Below, piece by piece: positions 8,922 to 18,500 of a DNA stretch of 64,000 nucleotides. Positions within the stretch are counted from its first letter, which is position 1, and the number at the start of each line of letters is the position of its first letter. Below the pieces are notes generated by a model. It did no database searches. It was not told where the DNA came from and saw nothing but the letters and a program-made list of their open reading frames with translations. Source of the stretch: Chondrinema litorale (GTDB lineage Bacteria > Bacteroidota > Bacteroidia > Cytophagales > Flammeovirgaceae); NCBI RefSeq assembly GCF_026250525.1, contig NZ_CP111043.1, forward strand, positions 1,477,421 through 1,541,420, read 5' to 3'. A program made the position numbers and the translations under genes.

Positions 8922-9749
8922 TTATAGTTTCTTAAAGTAAGACTCTAGCTTTACAGCATATTCTTCTTTATCTATAGACTCAATCCCTCTGTTTTGGTCA
9001 CTTTTTAATATTTTTTCTGTAAAATCCCACAATGTATCATCTAGTTTTGAAAGGTAAGATTTATCCACAACACCACTCACTACTACTGCAATAAAAAATG
9101 TATGTAGATTTTTGATGACGATTTTTGCAGTTTCATAATCTATGAGTTCCAAGTCTTCTTGGCGGGCAGCAAAAGCATCTTTGGCAAAAGTTTTTATTGC
9201 AGTGAGCATACCTGCTACCATCTCTTGGTCAAAAGCCTCATTTTTGGAATAATTACCCAATAGTATTCCTGAATTTTGCTCGATAAGAAATACCTGTTCT
9301 ATCACAGGTTTATTGGCATTCGCTATAATTACCTCGCCAGGCTTTTTACCTGTAAACATGGCTTTAATATAATTCCACCACATTTCTGGCGAAAAAGTAT
9401 TGTCTATTTGTTTATCTATGCGCTCAGAGAGTGCTTCTAATTCTCTTACAACATATTTCTTAACCATTTTTCCTAGAATAGGATAAAGCGCATCCACCAT
9501 TTCATCTTGTGCATCGTGAATGCTGTTTTTAATGGCGTTTGCTAAAAATGGAGCAAAAAGGTCTGGGAATTTTTTTTGTAACCTTTGGGTATGTTCGGTT
9601 AAAATAGGATCTAAATGAGCTTGTAGTTTTTCTTTATCACGAAGCTCTTCTCCAACAATATTCAACTCTCGTTGAAAGTCTGCTAGTTTTTCCCATTCTT
9701 TTTCGAGAATAATTTCCTGTAACTGTTTAAAAGCTTCCTGCCTGCTCAT
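8922..9749 (-). CDS. Roadblock/longin-like protein, likely GTPase partner
   Basis: 275 aa, soluble. Residues 1-145 are helical, with DALYPILGKMVKKYV (87-101) and a Trp-rich patch (EMWWNYIKAMF). Residues about 148-250 show the pattern of a roadblock/LC7 or longin fold: a strand (IEQVFLIEQNSGILLG), a helix (MVAGMLTAIKTFAKDAF), and a hydrophobic strand (FFIAVVVSG). I recall similar proteins in Bacteroidota and Cyanobacteria carrying an added C-terminal OmpA domain, absent here. Such folds commonly bind or activate small GTPases (MglB is one), and the gene sits 2 nt before a Rab-like GTPase. The fold is an inference from pattern; the operon link is direct. Confidence 0.7.
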   Translation of the reverse strand: MSRQEAFKQLQEIILEKEWEKLADFQRELNIVGEELRDKEKLQAHLDPILTEHTQRLQKKFPDLFAPFLANAIKNSIHDAQDEMVDALYPILGKMVKKYVVRELEALSERIDKQIDNTFSPEMWWNYIKAMFTGKKPGEVIIANANKPVIEQVFLIEQNSGILLGNYSKNEAFDQEMVAGMLTAIKTFAKDAFAARQEDLELIDYETAKIVIKNLHTFFIAVVVSGVVDKSYLSKLDDTLWDFTEKILKSDQNRGIESIDKEEYAVKLESYFKKL

Positions 9750-9829
9750 TTAAAGAGAAAAATGTTATTTTTCTAAGATAAGAAATTTTAAAACACATCT
9801 CTTTGTAAGGCAAAAAAATTCTTATTTGC

Positions 9830-10855
9830 TTAATTATTCTTGTCTTTTTTCTTCATAAAAATCTCTATAGCTTCCAGCATTTCCTGTTCTAACTCTATTC
9901 TTTCCTGCTGGTTTTTAATCATCTTCTTTTTAATTCTTTTAATCTGCCCTTCGGGATTATATAAGTAGCCTAATCGCTTAATAAAATCGAGTAATAACAA
10001 ACCTTCTTTAATCTTTGCTTGCGAACCTTTTAAGCGGAAAGACTGTGCGAGTTGATTAAATTTTAATACCCGTAAAAACCTCAATGAACGAAAGAAAGAC
10101 ACCACAGGTAAAACCAAAATGAGAATATCCATCCAGTTTTTTACACAATAAGCCTTTTTATCTTCTGTAACAGAAATTAAAACCATAAACTCAAAGGCAA
10201 AGCCCACCCACACCATTGCATGAAATGTTTGAAGACTGAAAGACAGATCGAGATTAGGAAAAACCTTGAGTATTTGATCATTAAACTTAATTTCAATTAA
10301 TAAAGCAGGGATCATGAGTAAGCCCAGTATTAAAATTGGTACTAAGAATTTCTTTTTAAGAAACTTTTCTAAGGCAAGGTTCACCTTAGTCCAATGGGCT
10401 ATGGGTAGCCAAATTAAATCTGTGTTGGCAATTGAACCCATTACTAAGCGCGATGGAGGAAAAATAATGACCAAACCATGTAAAATCACCAAATATTTAG
10501 ATTTACCTTCTTTTAAACCTAATCGTAATTTTATTAAAAACTCAAGCACAAACAATGGCCAAATAGCTAAGGCTACCCAAATTAACTCATCTACAATTCT
10601 ATGGTTTGGAGCAAAAGTCTCTTCTTCGCTGCCGTGCATTATAAGCAAGCCACTAATAAATAGCGCAGCAAAAGACAGCCAAAACATTACGCCAGCAAAA
10701 GCTTTTTCAAATCTTACCAGCTTGCTATCACCCTCTTCAAAATGCACATTGGTTCTAAGCGGCTCATTTATAAGTTCCGATTGACTTGTAATTTCTTCGA
10801 TGAGCGACTCATACCGTTTAAGTTTTTGCTGGTTTTTTTGTACGTCGGTTTCCAA
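9830..10855 (-). CDS. Tandem voltage-sensor-like membrane protein without a pore
   Basis: 341 aa with about six membrane helices (near 52-72, 88-108, 120-137, 170-190, 211-228, 240-254). The second half reads like S2-S3-S4 of a voltage sensor: FEFMVLI, then NWMDILILVLP, then FFRSLRFLRVLKF with Arg every third residue. The first half repeats the layout (LEFLIKL, KYLVILHGLVI) with a degenerate S4. No pore loop or selectivity motif is visible. Both ends are cytosolic coiled-coil-like segments. The start is a TTG at 10855 preceded by AGAAGAA; a stop lies in frame shortly upstream and no ATG is available. It is first in the operon, 80 nt before the roadblock-like gene. It could be a membrane sensor for the cluster. 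Confidence 0.7.
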   Translation of the reverse strand: METDVQKNQQKLKRYESLIEEITSQSELINEPLRTNVHFEEGDSKLVRFEKAFAGVMFWLSFAALFISGLLIMHGSEEETFAPNHRIVDELIWVALAIWPLFVLEFLIKLRLGLKEGKSKYLVILHGLVIIFPPSRLVMGSIANTDLIWLPIAHWTKVNLALEKFLKKKFLVPILILGLLMIPALLIEIKFNDQILKVFPNLDLSFSLQTFHAMVWVGFAFEFMVLISVTEDKKAYCVKNWMDILILVLPVVSFFRSLRFLRVLKFNQLAQSFRLKGSQAKIKEGLLLLDFIKRLGYLYNPEGQIKRIKKKMIKNQQERIELEQEMLEAIEIFMKKKDKNN

Positions 10856-10875
10856 TTCTTCTACAATATGATTTT

Positions 10876-10894
10876 AAGTGATCTATCATCACTT
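10876..10894. promoter_or_regulatory. Inverted repeat upstream of the GTPase operon
   Basis: AAGTGAT (10876-10882) and ATCACTT (10888-10894) form a perfect 7-bp inverted repeat with a 5-nt spacer, 21 nt upstream of the TTG start of the first operon gene. The size fits an operator for a dimeric regulator. There is no T-run after it, so it is not a terminator. Confidence 0.35.
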
Positions 10895-11023
10895 GTTTAC
10901 AAATAAAGAAATACCTGATTAACTAATTCAGCCTTAAAAATTATTGCTATATCACGGCTGAGCTAAAAATATATTTCAACAAGCTTGTAACAGATTGTTT
11001 ATTGGTTGGATGTGAAATATGCT

Positions 11024-11374
11024 TTAACCAATTCTTAAACCATTTTTTACAGCTCTTTCTGGCTGCAAAATCGTGATTTCTTTGCTTTCTCCAACAGCGC
11101 CTAAAAGTAAAAACTCACTTTTTATATTCGCGATTTGTTTGGGTGGAAAATTAACCACACCAATTATTTGTTTGCCTATCAGCTCTTCACAGGTGTATAA
11201 CTTAGTTACTTGCGCTGAGGTTTTAAGTATACCTAGTTCGCCAAAATCAACTTTAATTTTATAGGCAGGATTTCTAACTTCTTCAAAAACTTCCGCTGAT
11301 ACTACAGTGCCCACCCTCATATCTACTTTCATAAAATCATCCCAACTAAGCGAAGTATCTTTACTCTCTGTCAT
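11024..11374 (-). CDS. csaA: CsaA-type tRNA-binding-domain protein
   Basis: 116 aa, a single OB-fold tRNA-binding domain of the EMAP/Arc1p type: SWDDFMKVDMRVGTV at the start, VDFGELGILKTSAQVT in the middle, and GVVNFPPKQIANIKSEFL near the end. This is the complete length for CsaA, a dimeric protein first described as a chaperone linked to secretion. It lies 18 nt after the GlmU-like gene and is probably cotranscribed with it. The domain call is strong; the chaperone role is from the family only. Confidence 0.92.
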   Translation of the reverse strand: MTESKDTSLSWDDFMKVDMRVGTVVSAEVFEEVRNPAYKIKVDFGELGILKTSAQVTKLYTCEELIGKQIIGVVNFPPKQIANIKSEFLLLGAVGESKEITILQPERAVKNGLRIG

Positions 11375-11392
11375 TATTTAATGCTTATAATT

Positions 11393-12613
11393 TTAGTTAA
11401 ATGTTCTTCTGTATTTTGATGTTATTTCAAATACATGTTCAAAAATCTTCTTATCAATATCTGTAAAAGCTTTACCTTTTCTTACTAAAACATTTTCAGC
11501 AAGCTCGTACATTTTATCTAGCTTAAAAGTTTCGCTTTTTTCTATTCCACCCCATGTAAATGATGATACAAACTTCTGAGGGAAACCTCCACCAAAAATA
11601 ATTGCCGCCACTCCTACGGATGTTCCAGTATTAAACATGGTATTAATCCCACATTTTGAATGGTCTCCCATCATTAAACCACAAAACTGCAATCCACTTG
11701 AAACCATTGCCTCTTCTGCATAATTCCAAACCTTTACAGTTGAGTAATTATTCTTAAGATTAGAGCTGTTTGTGTCTGCTCCTAAATTACACCATTCACC
11801 GATTACTGCATTTCCCAAATACCCATCGTGCCCTTTGTTGGAATAACCGAATAAAACAGAATTGGTAACTTCTCCGCCAATTTTACAACTTGGTCCAAAA
11901 GTATTATCTCCTCTAATTTTTGCTCCCATGTTTATTTGAGCATCTTCGCAAAGTGCCAAAGCACCTCTAACCAATGCACCTTCGTGTATAGCAGCATTTT
12001 TCCCTATATAAACAGGTCCATTTTCGGCATTAATAATAGCAGCTTTTATACTGGCTCCTTCTTCAACAAATACATTTTCTGGAGCATATACTTTGGTAAA
12101 AGGATCGGTGATAACCGCACTTTTTCTGTTTTTAGTTATCACTTCAAAATCTGCAACTATTTCTTTTCTATTATGCGTAAAAATATCCCAAGAATTTCTA
12201 AGAACGGTTGAGCCATCTGTCTCAAAAAAATCTACCCCATTTTTATAAAAACTTTGCAGCAGTGTTTCTAATGAATCAAAACCAACACCTGTTTTATAGG
12301 CAATTAGTTCATTTCCATGCTTTAAACCTTCTCCTTCTTGTAAACCCAGAATCTGCTGGAATAATTTTTTTTCAGGGCAAACCGCTCCATTTATATATAA
12401 ATTTACATCATCAAAATGAGCTGGGAACTTCTCTTGCAAATACACATCTGTGAGATAAGATACTTTTGTTTTGTACCCATTCCCTAAGAAATGTTTCTCC
12501 CATTTTTCATAGATTTTTAAAATACCAATACGAATAGCTGCTACCGGTCTGATATAAGTAAATGGTAATAAACCGGATTTTAGACCAGGTTCGTCAAACA
12601 GAATGATATTCAT
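11393..12613 (-). CDS. GlmU-like sugar nucleotidyltransferase family protein
   Basis: 406 aa. The N-terminal half starts MNIILFDEPGLKSGLLPFT, a degenerate nucleotidyltransferase Rossmann fold in which the usual GlmU signature is not obvious. The C-terminal part (about 190-390) is a left-handed beta helix of hexapeptide repeats, with VFVEEGASIKAAIINAENG, YIGKNAAIHEGALV and IRGDNTFGPSCKIGGEV. I recognise it as the Bacteroidota GlmU-family protein often annotated glucose-1-phosphate thymidylyltransferase. The substrate is unproven. It is upstream partner of csaA. True GlmU would be about 450 aa with a clear GXGTRM motif. Confidence 0.82.
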   Translation of the reverse strand: MNIILFDEPGLKSGLLPFTYIRPVAAIRIGILKIYEKWEKHFLGNGYKTKVSYLTDVYLQEKFPAHFDDVNLYINGAVCPEKKLFQQILGLQEGEGLKHGNELIAYKTGVGFDSLETLLQSFYKNGVDFFETDGSTVLRNSWDIFTHNRKEIVADFEVITKNRKSAVITDPFTKVYAPENVFVEEGASIKAAIINAENGPVYIGKNAAIHEGALVRGALALCEDAQINMGAKIRGDNTFGPSCKIGGEVTNSVLFGYSNKGHDGYLGNAVIGEWCNLGADTNSSNLKNNYSTVKVWNYAEEAMVSSGLQFCGLMMGDHSKCGINTMFNTGTSVGVAAIIFGGGFPQKFVSSFTWGGIEKSETFKLDKMYELAENVLVRKGKAFTDIDKKIFEHVFEITSKYRRTFN

Positions 12614-12744
12614 ATGATTTGATGAGATTTAGAATTAAAAAATAGACCTAAAACATTTGAACTTTTGTTCTGTTGTGATAAGTCAGATAAAAAAATAAAT
12701 CAGTTTAGATTACTGTTTCAACCATCAGGTTCTTTATCTTCTGT

Positions 12745-12752
12745 TAACTTTG
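12745..12752 (+). promoter_or_regulatory. Candidate -7 box for the oligopeptidase gene
   Basis: TAACTTTG is a perfect match to the Bacteroidota -7 element TAnnTTTG. Transcription would begin near 12759, giving an 84-nt leader. I see no good TTTG box at the expected -33 position. Confidence 0.4.
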
Positions 12753-12842
12753 TAAATCTAGAAAAGATAACGTAGAATAAGATTTACTGATTGAGAAAAT
12801 TGTCTGTTATTTACAATCAAATTTTTTAACCTAAAACTTCAA

Positions 12843-14906
12843 ATGGAGAATTTTAAAGCACCAATTGCCGAAAAGAAACCAAAATTACTTTCAATACACA
12901 ATCACGACAGAGTTGATCCATATTACTGGCTAAATGAAAGAGAAAACCAAGAGGTGCTTGATTATGTTGATGCAGAAAACGCTTACACTGATAAATTAAT
13001 GTCTCATACCACAGAGGCGCAGGATAAATTATTTAAGGAAATAAAGAGCAGAATTAAAGAAAAAGATGAGTCTGTTCCTTATAAAATTGGCAGTTTCTAC
13101 TACTACTACCGCTACGAAGAAGGGAGTGAATATCCAATACATTGCAGAAAAAGAGAAACTTTAGAAGCTACAGAAGAAATAATTTTGAATGTAAACGAAT
13201 TAGCAGATGGCAAATCTTACTGTGCAGCTACTGGATTAAAGATTAGCAATAATGCAAATCTCTTATCTTTTTCGACAGACTTTGTTGGTAGAAGAATTTA
13301 TACACTACGCTTTAAAGACCTACAAACTGGTGAAATGCTTAACGATACTGTTGACAATGTAACTGGTAATGTGATTTGGGCGAATGATAATAAAACGATC
13401 TTCTACACTAAGCAAGATGAGACTACACTACGATCATATCAGGTTTATAAGCACGTATTAGGAACCAGTGTAGATAAAGACGAATTAATTTTTACTGAAG
13501 AAGATGAAACTTTTTCTGTTGGTGTCTCTAAAACCAAATCAAAAGCTTTTATCTTAATTGAAAGCCATGCGACTGAGTCTAGCGAGATTCGTTTTGTATC
13601 TGCAGATAGCCCTAACGATGATTTTGTTGTTTTTCATCCAAGAGAAAAAGAACTTGAATACAGCTTCGATCATTACGAAAGTAAATTTTATATTCTGACT
13701 AACTATAAGGCAAAAAACTTTAGGTTAATGTCTTGTCCTGTTAAAGAAACTGCAAAAAGTGACTGGCAAGAGATTATTCCTCATAGAGAAAGTGTACTCT
13801 TAGAAGATATTGAGATTTTTAGCGAGTTCTTAGTCTTAGAAGAAAGAAGTGCTGGCTTAACCAACATCCGCATTATCAGATGGGATAACTCACAAGAGCA
13901 TTATCTAGATTTTGGAGAACCTGCTTACAGTGCAGGAACTGGCTACAATCCAGATTTTAATACAAAGTGGCTTAGATACAGTTATAACTCACTTACTACA
14001 CCTTCTTCTGTAATAGATTACCACATGGAAACTAAAGAGAAAGTGGTAAAAAAAGAGCAAGAAGTTTTAGGTGATTTTAATAAGGATAATTACATCTCAG
14101 AAAGAGTATTTGTAGAATCTCACGATGGTGTACAAGTGCCACTTTCACTGGTATATAGAAAAGATTTAAAAGACAGACCAGATTCTTTAATTAATGCACC
14201 ACTCTACCTAACTGGCTATGGTTCTTACGGATTTTCATATGACCCTTACTTTAGCTCTGTTCGCTTAAGTCTGCTAGATAGAGGTTTTGTTTTTGGCATT
14301 GCACACATTCGCGGCGGGCAAGAGATGGGCAGAAAATGGTACGATGATGGAAAAATGCTAAACAAGAAAAATACTTTTGAAGATTTTATAGCATGTGCTG
14401 GTTGGTTAATTGAACAGGGTTATACAGCCCCCGATAAACTGGTAATAAATGGTGGCAGTGCAGGAGGTTTACTTGTAGGTGCAGTAATGAATATGAGGCC
14501 AGAAATGTTCAAAATTGTAGTGGCTGATGTGCCTTTTGTTGATGTAGTAACCACCATGTTAGACGATAGCATTCCATTAACTACAGGTGAGTACGAAGAA
14601 TGGGGTAACCCAAATGAAGAAAAATATTATCACTACATGTTGTCCTATTCACCATACGATAATGTTGAGAGAAAGCAATACCCAAATGTCTTAGTTACTT
14701 CAGGTCTACATGATTCGCAAGTTCAGTATTGGGAGCCTACAAAATGGGTTGCCAAACTAAGAGATTTAAAAACAGATTCGAACAAGTTATTATTAAAAAC
14801 AAACACCGATGCTGGCCATAGTGGTGCATCTGGAAGGTTTGAATCACTCAAAGATGTAGCCTTTGAATATTGCTTTATTTTCGATTTACTTGAAATTAGC
14901 ATATAA
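12843..14906 (+). CDS. ptrB: Oligopeptidase B (S9 family serine peptidase)
   Basis: 687 aa, the usual length. The first about 400 residues make the beta-propeller that gates the active site; the Asp-Pro-Tyr-Tyr-Trp-Leu motif near residue 22 is typical of the family. The C-terminal alpha/beta-hydrolase carries Ser539 in GGSAGG, Asp624 in SGLHDSQVQYWEP, and His659 in DAGHSGASGRFE. It cleaves short peptides after basic residues in the cytosol; no signal peptide is present. The gene is monocistronic with a candidate promoter -7 box at 12745. Confidence 0.95.
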   Translation: MENFKAPIAEKKPKLLSIHNHDRVDPYYWLNERENQEVLDYVDAENAYTDKLMSHTTEAQDKLFKEIKSRIKEKDESVPYKIGSFYYYYRYEEGSEYPIHCRKRETLEATEEIILNVNELADGKSYCAATGLKISNNANLLSFSTDFVGRRIYTLRFKDLQTGEMLNDTVDNVTGNVIWANDNKTIFYTKQDETTLRSYQVYKHVLGTSVDKDELIFTEEDETFSVGVSKTKSKAFILIESHATESSEIRFVSADSPNDDFVVFHPREKELEYSFDHYESKFYILTNYKAKNFRLMSCPVKETAKSDWQEIIPHRESVLLEDIEIFSEFLVLEERSAGLTNIRIIRWDNSQEHYLDFGEPAYSAGTGYNPDFNTKWLRYSYNSLTTPSSVIDYHMETKEKVVKKEQEVLGDFNKDNYISERVFVESHDGVQVPLSLVYRKDLKDRPDSLINAPLYLTGYGSYGFSYDPYFSSVRLSLLDRGFVFGIAHIRGGQEMGRKWYDDGKMLNKKNTFEDFIACAGWLIEQGYTAPDKLVINGGSAGGLLVGAVMNMRPEMFKIVVADVPFVDVVTTMLDDSIPLTTGEYEEWGNPNEEKYYHYMLSYSPYDNVERKQYPNVLVTSGLHDSQVQYWEPTKWVAKLRDLKTDSNKLLLKTNTDAGHSGASGRFESLKDVAFEYCFIFDLLEISI

Positions 14907-14952
14907 ACCAATCTTTTCTTATTAAAAGTGAAGAGGACGTCTTTTGAACATT

Positions 14953-14978
14953 AAATACTAAATATTGAGTATTTTTTA
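14953..14978 (+). terminator. Weak terminator after the oligopeptidase gene
   Basis: AAATACT (14953-14959) pairs with AGTATTT (14968-14974), followed by more T residues. The stem is short and AT-only, so termination may be partial. Confidence 0.4.
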
Positions 14979-15074
14979 GTGTTTTAGAAATAAATCAGCC
15001 ATTAAATACAGTAACTATTACTCAATTTTTAATGGTTGATTTAAAAAACTTTTGAAGACTATAATCCTCTTACC

Positions 15075-15500
15075 ATGCAAAACAATATCTATACTGATCC
15101 TTTAATCATCACTTTTGATAATTGTAATGGCATTCTTCTAACCATTTGGAATACAAAAGTGGATTTACCTCTAGAAGAATACAAAGACCTTGTACACAGC
15201 TACATCGATAGCATTAATTATTACAAACCTTTAGTTATTTTGGTTGATGCTAGAAATGCAAATTTTGCTATTCCTGTAGAAACACAAGATTGGTTAAATG
15301 AAATTACAAGGCCGCTTTATAAGAGATATGGAATTGAGAAGATGGCACTCATAATGAGTAATGATTTTATAGCTCAGTTATCTTTTGAACAAACTATTCA
15401 AGATTTACAAATTAATTCTATCGACATTAAATATTTTGAATCTACAAACGATGCAAATGAGTGGGTGTATAAAAACATAAATAAAAAGCAAATGGCATAA
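15075..15500 (+). CDS. SpoIIAA/STAS-like protein, unknown
   Basis: 141 aa, soluble. The pattern of a strand (GILLTIWNTKVDL), a helix (LEEYKDLVHSYIDSIN), a strand ending in Asp (PLVILVDARNA) and later a helix-strand pair resembles the SpoIIAA-like or STAS fold seen in many short Bacteroidota proteins. The Asp-Ala-Arg after the central strand marks the position where STAS proteins carry their functional loop. No partner kinase is nearby. It is monocistronic and ends in a strong bidirectional terminator. Confidence 0.7.
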   Translation: MQNNIYTDPLIITFDNCNGILLTIWNTKVDLPLEEYKDLVHSYIDSINYYKPLVILVDARNANFAIPVETQDWLNEITRPLYKRYGIEKMALIMSNDFIAQLSFEQTIQDLQINSIDIKYFESTNDANEWVYKNINKKQMA

Positions 15501-15534
15501 AAAAAGGAGGTAGCTTAAACTACCTCCTTTTTTA
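15499..15534. terminator. Bidirectional terminator
   Basis: GGAGGTAG (15506-15513) pairs with CTACCTCC (15520-15527), flanked by seven A residues before and six T residues after. It separates convergent genes and overlaps the end of the STAS-like gene. Confidence 0.9.
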
Positions 15535-15549
15535 TTTCTATCGATTAAC

Positions 15550-18500
15550 TCATTTTTTTAACCAAGTTCCATCTGTTTTAATATATGTGATATTACCTTG
15601 TTTTTCAAGTCTTACAACCTCATCTGATACTGCTCTTATCATCTCATATTCACGCTCTGCCAGTACTTTTCCATCTAAAGCTGCCAAACCTACTTTGTTT
15701 TCTAATTTGATAACAAATTGCTTATCTTTTGTAATGGCAACATCTTCATAAACATTCGAACTAAGATAATTTCCATCGGTATCGATCATTTTCCATTTGC
15801 CATCTTTCACTAGCTCCCAACTAATATCTTCTAAAGTAGTTCCATCTTGTAATTTCTCTTTACGCCTTTCACCGTACTTTTCCAGATATAAATCTTTGTT
15901 TGCTCTATTAAATCTCAATTTATTAGTTTGCCCATTAGTTGTTCTAGTTAGTTCCCAAATCTCTCCTCTTTTAACAAAAGCAACTTTACCTATAAAAGGA
16001 GTTACTACATCATATTTGGCAAAATAAGCAGGAATACCTTCTGGTGTTATATGATAAGATCCTGAGGCACTTTGAACAATCGCTCTGTCAGAATTAAAGC
16101 CATCAGTGATTTTTCCATCTAGTTGGAAAGCACCAGACTGATTTCCATTCTTATCATAAATTTCATTTTCGTTGATAATTACATAGCCCCCTGAAAAATT
16201 TCCTGGATTTTTGAACTTGGGTTGAATTACCATTTTACCATTTTTATCTATAAAACCCCAAGTACTTCTGGTTAATACCGCTGCATGTCCGCCACCAAAG
16301 CTTTTAGCAAGTTTATATTGAGGAACAATTACCTCCTTGCCTTTGGTGTCTATATAACCATAAAGTTGATCTTTTCGATCTTTGGCATCTAACCTTACGA
16401 GCGCCATTCCATCAGAAAATGGTTCAATTTCTTTATATTTATACTTAGTGAGCAAATTACCTTTTGCATCTACCAAAGCCAGCTTTTCTTTCTTTTCAAC
16501 TACTGCCAAACCACTTGCATCATATTCAGTTTTATAAACCAGATTCGATGCCTTGCTATAGTTTGCAATTTTATCTATTGAAGGCATTCCCTCAACAGCT
16601 TTTACAATATGTCCGTTTCCATCAATCTCGAAAAAAGAATCTTCTTTTTTCAGTAATTCAATCAATTGGTCGTCTGTATCGTCGAGAAACCTTGCTCCTT
16701 CATATTCAAAAGCCAAAAGCTTATTATTTAAAGTATCAACAGAGCCCCACTTTCCATCTAGTTTAGCAAGCACTACTCCACTTCCCGGTCCATTTACATT
16801 GGCATATTGAGTTGGAATTACTTCTTTACCTTCAAAATTCACAAAACCATATTTGCCTTTCTTTTTCACCATAGCGACACCAATGCTATCATTCCAAACA
16901 TGTAAAAAAGATGAATCAACTAGATCATAAACTACAGGTAATACTTCGTCTCCATTATGGTCTAAATAACCAAACTTACCATCTTTCTTGGCCAGACTTA
17001 TTCCTTCGTTATTTCTCCAAACCGTATCGAAGCGATAAGTTTCATCATATACTGGTTCAAGCTCAACAATTCCCTTATAATTTACATAGCCCACTTTTCC
17101 ATCTTTATAAATACGAGCTACTCCTTCTTGGTTTTTCCAGATTTTCTCAAAACCTTCTATTTTATCATAAACAGGATCGATAAGGTAGGTGCCATCTTTT
17201 TTAATGTATCCTTGCTTTTTATACCTAATTACAGGACCAGATGGAGTCTCTTCAATCCATCTCTCCATTCCAACCATTGCAATTTCATCTTCAAAATCTC
17301 CAAGAAAATCACAAGTGATAGAAGGTGGAATTATTTCTTTGCCTGTAGCACTAACCAATCCCCAATTTCTTCCCTGCCTCATTCTGGCAACGCCATCTTT
17401 AAATGGATAAATCAGGCTATAATTAAATGGAATCACTTCTTTATTTTGCAAATTTACTGCTCCCCAACGGCCGTCTCTACCCTTGCCTTTCTTTACCCTA
17501 CAAATATTATCTTTAGGAACATCGATTCCATCATAAACAAAAGGTAATACTTCTTTTCCGTTTTTATCGATACAACCAAATAAACCACCTTTACGCGCAA
17601 TGGCATAGTTACCTTCAAAATCACTTACTAGCTCATATTCAAATGGAATTACTTGCTCACCTTTTGTATTAATAAAGCCGAAATTCTTTCCACTTTTAAC
17701 CCAAGCTCTTTCAGAATAAAAATTACCAATATTGCTAATAGGTTTTCCTGATACCTCTTGCTTAATATTACCTTTTTTATCTATTAATGCATCCCACAGT
17801 GTATCTACTGTTGCTCTGGCATAATCAGAAAAATTATAATCGGTAATAAGAATATCTTTTACTTCTTGGCCATAAAGAATTTTTGCTTGATCGTGCTCTA
17901 TTAAATATGAGATAACTTTCTCTTTTTCTTCTTTACTTTCTGGCTTAATTACCTCTCTACCAAGAGATAAACCCAAGTTTTCATCAATACCAATATCGAA
18001 AAACTCTTTGTTTCCTAAGAGGTTTTTCCCTACACCATTTTCTAAAGTAAACCTATAAACATTTTGTACCCAACGTGGCTTTCTTGCATCAGGATTGTTT
18101 TGTAAAATAGCTACTTGCTCTTTCTTTAATCTGGCTTTCATATCTAAATTAAAAGCCATCTCATTAGGAAACTCTTTCTTCTCAGTAACTTTTAAAGTTT
18201 TATCTAGCCAAAGTGCTGTATATGCTTTTGCTTTTTGAGCAAAAATAATTTCTTTATTTACTTCAATATCATCATACTCAGCCTCTAACAGTATCTCTCC
18301 TGAGTCATTTATTAAGCCCTTTTTACTGCCTTTAATTATATAATTGAAAGCCTTTAAATCTGGCACTTCTACAATTACATCGTATACTAATGCTACTTTT
18401 TCTTTTCCTGAAGTATCTAGCAATCCAAACTTACTGTCTTTCCACGCTTTAAAAAGCTGATTATTAAATCCAAAAATAGCTTGATATTTAAAATCAGAAA

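Noticed and set aside
8437..9749. True MglA/MglB pair
   Set aside because: The GTPase has Rab-like motifs and the partner is far longer than MglB with extra helical region; only the analogy is kept.
10314..10784. 156-aa plus-strand frame opposite the voltage-sensor-like gene
   Set aside because: It is a shadow: the minus strand encodes a coherent membrane protein in a tight operon, and the plus frame has no domain pattern.
17128..17547. 139-aa plus-strand frame inside the WG-repeat gene
   Set aside because: Antisense to the repeats; composition follows the repeat period rather than any protein fold.
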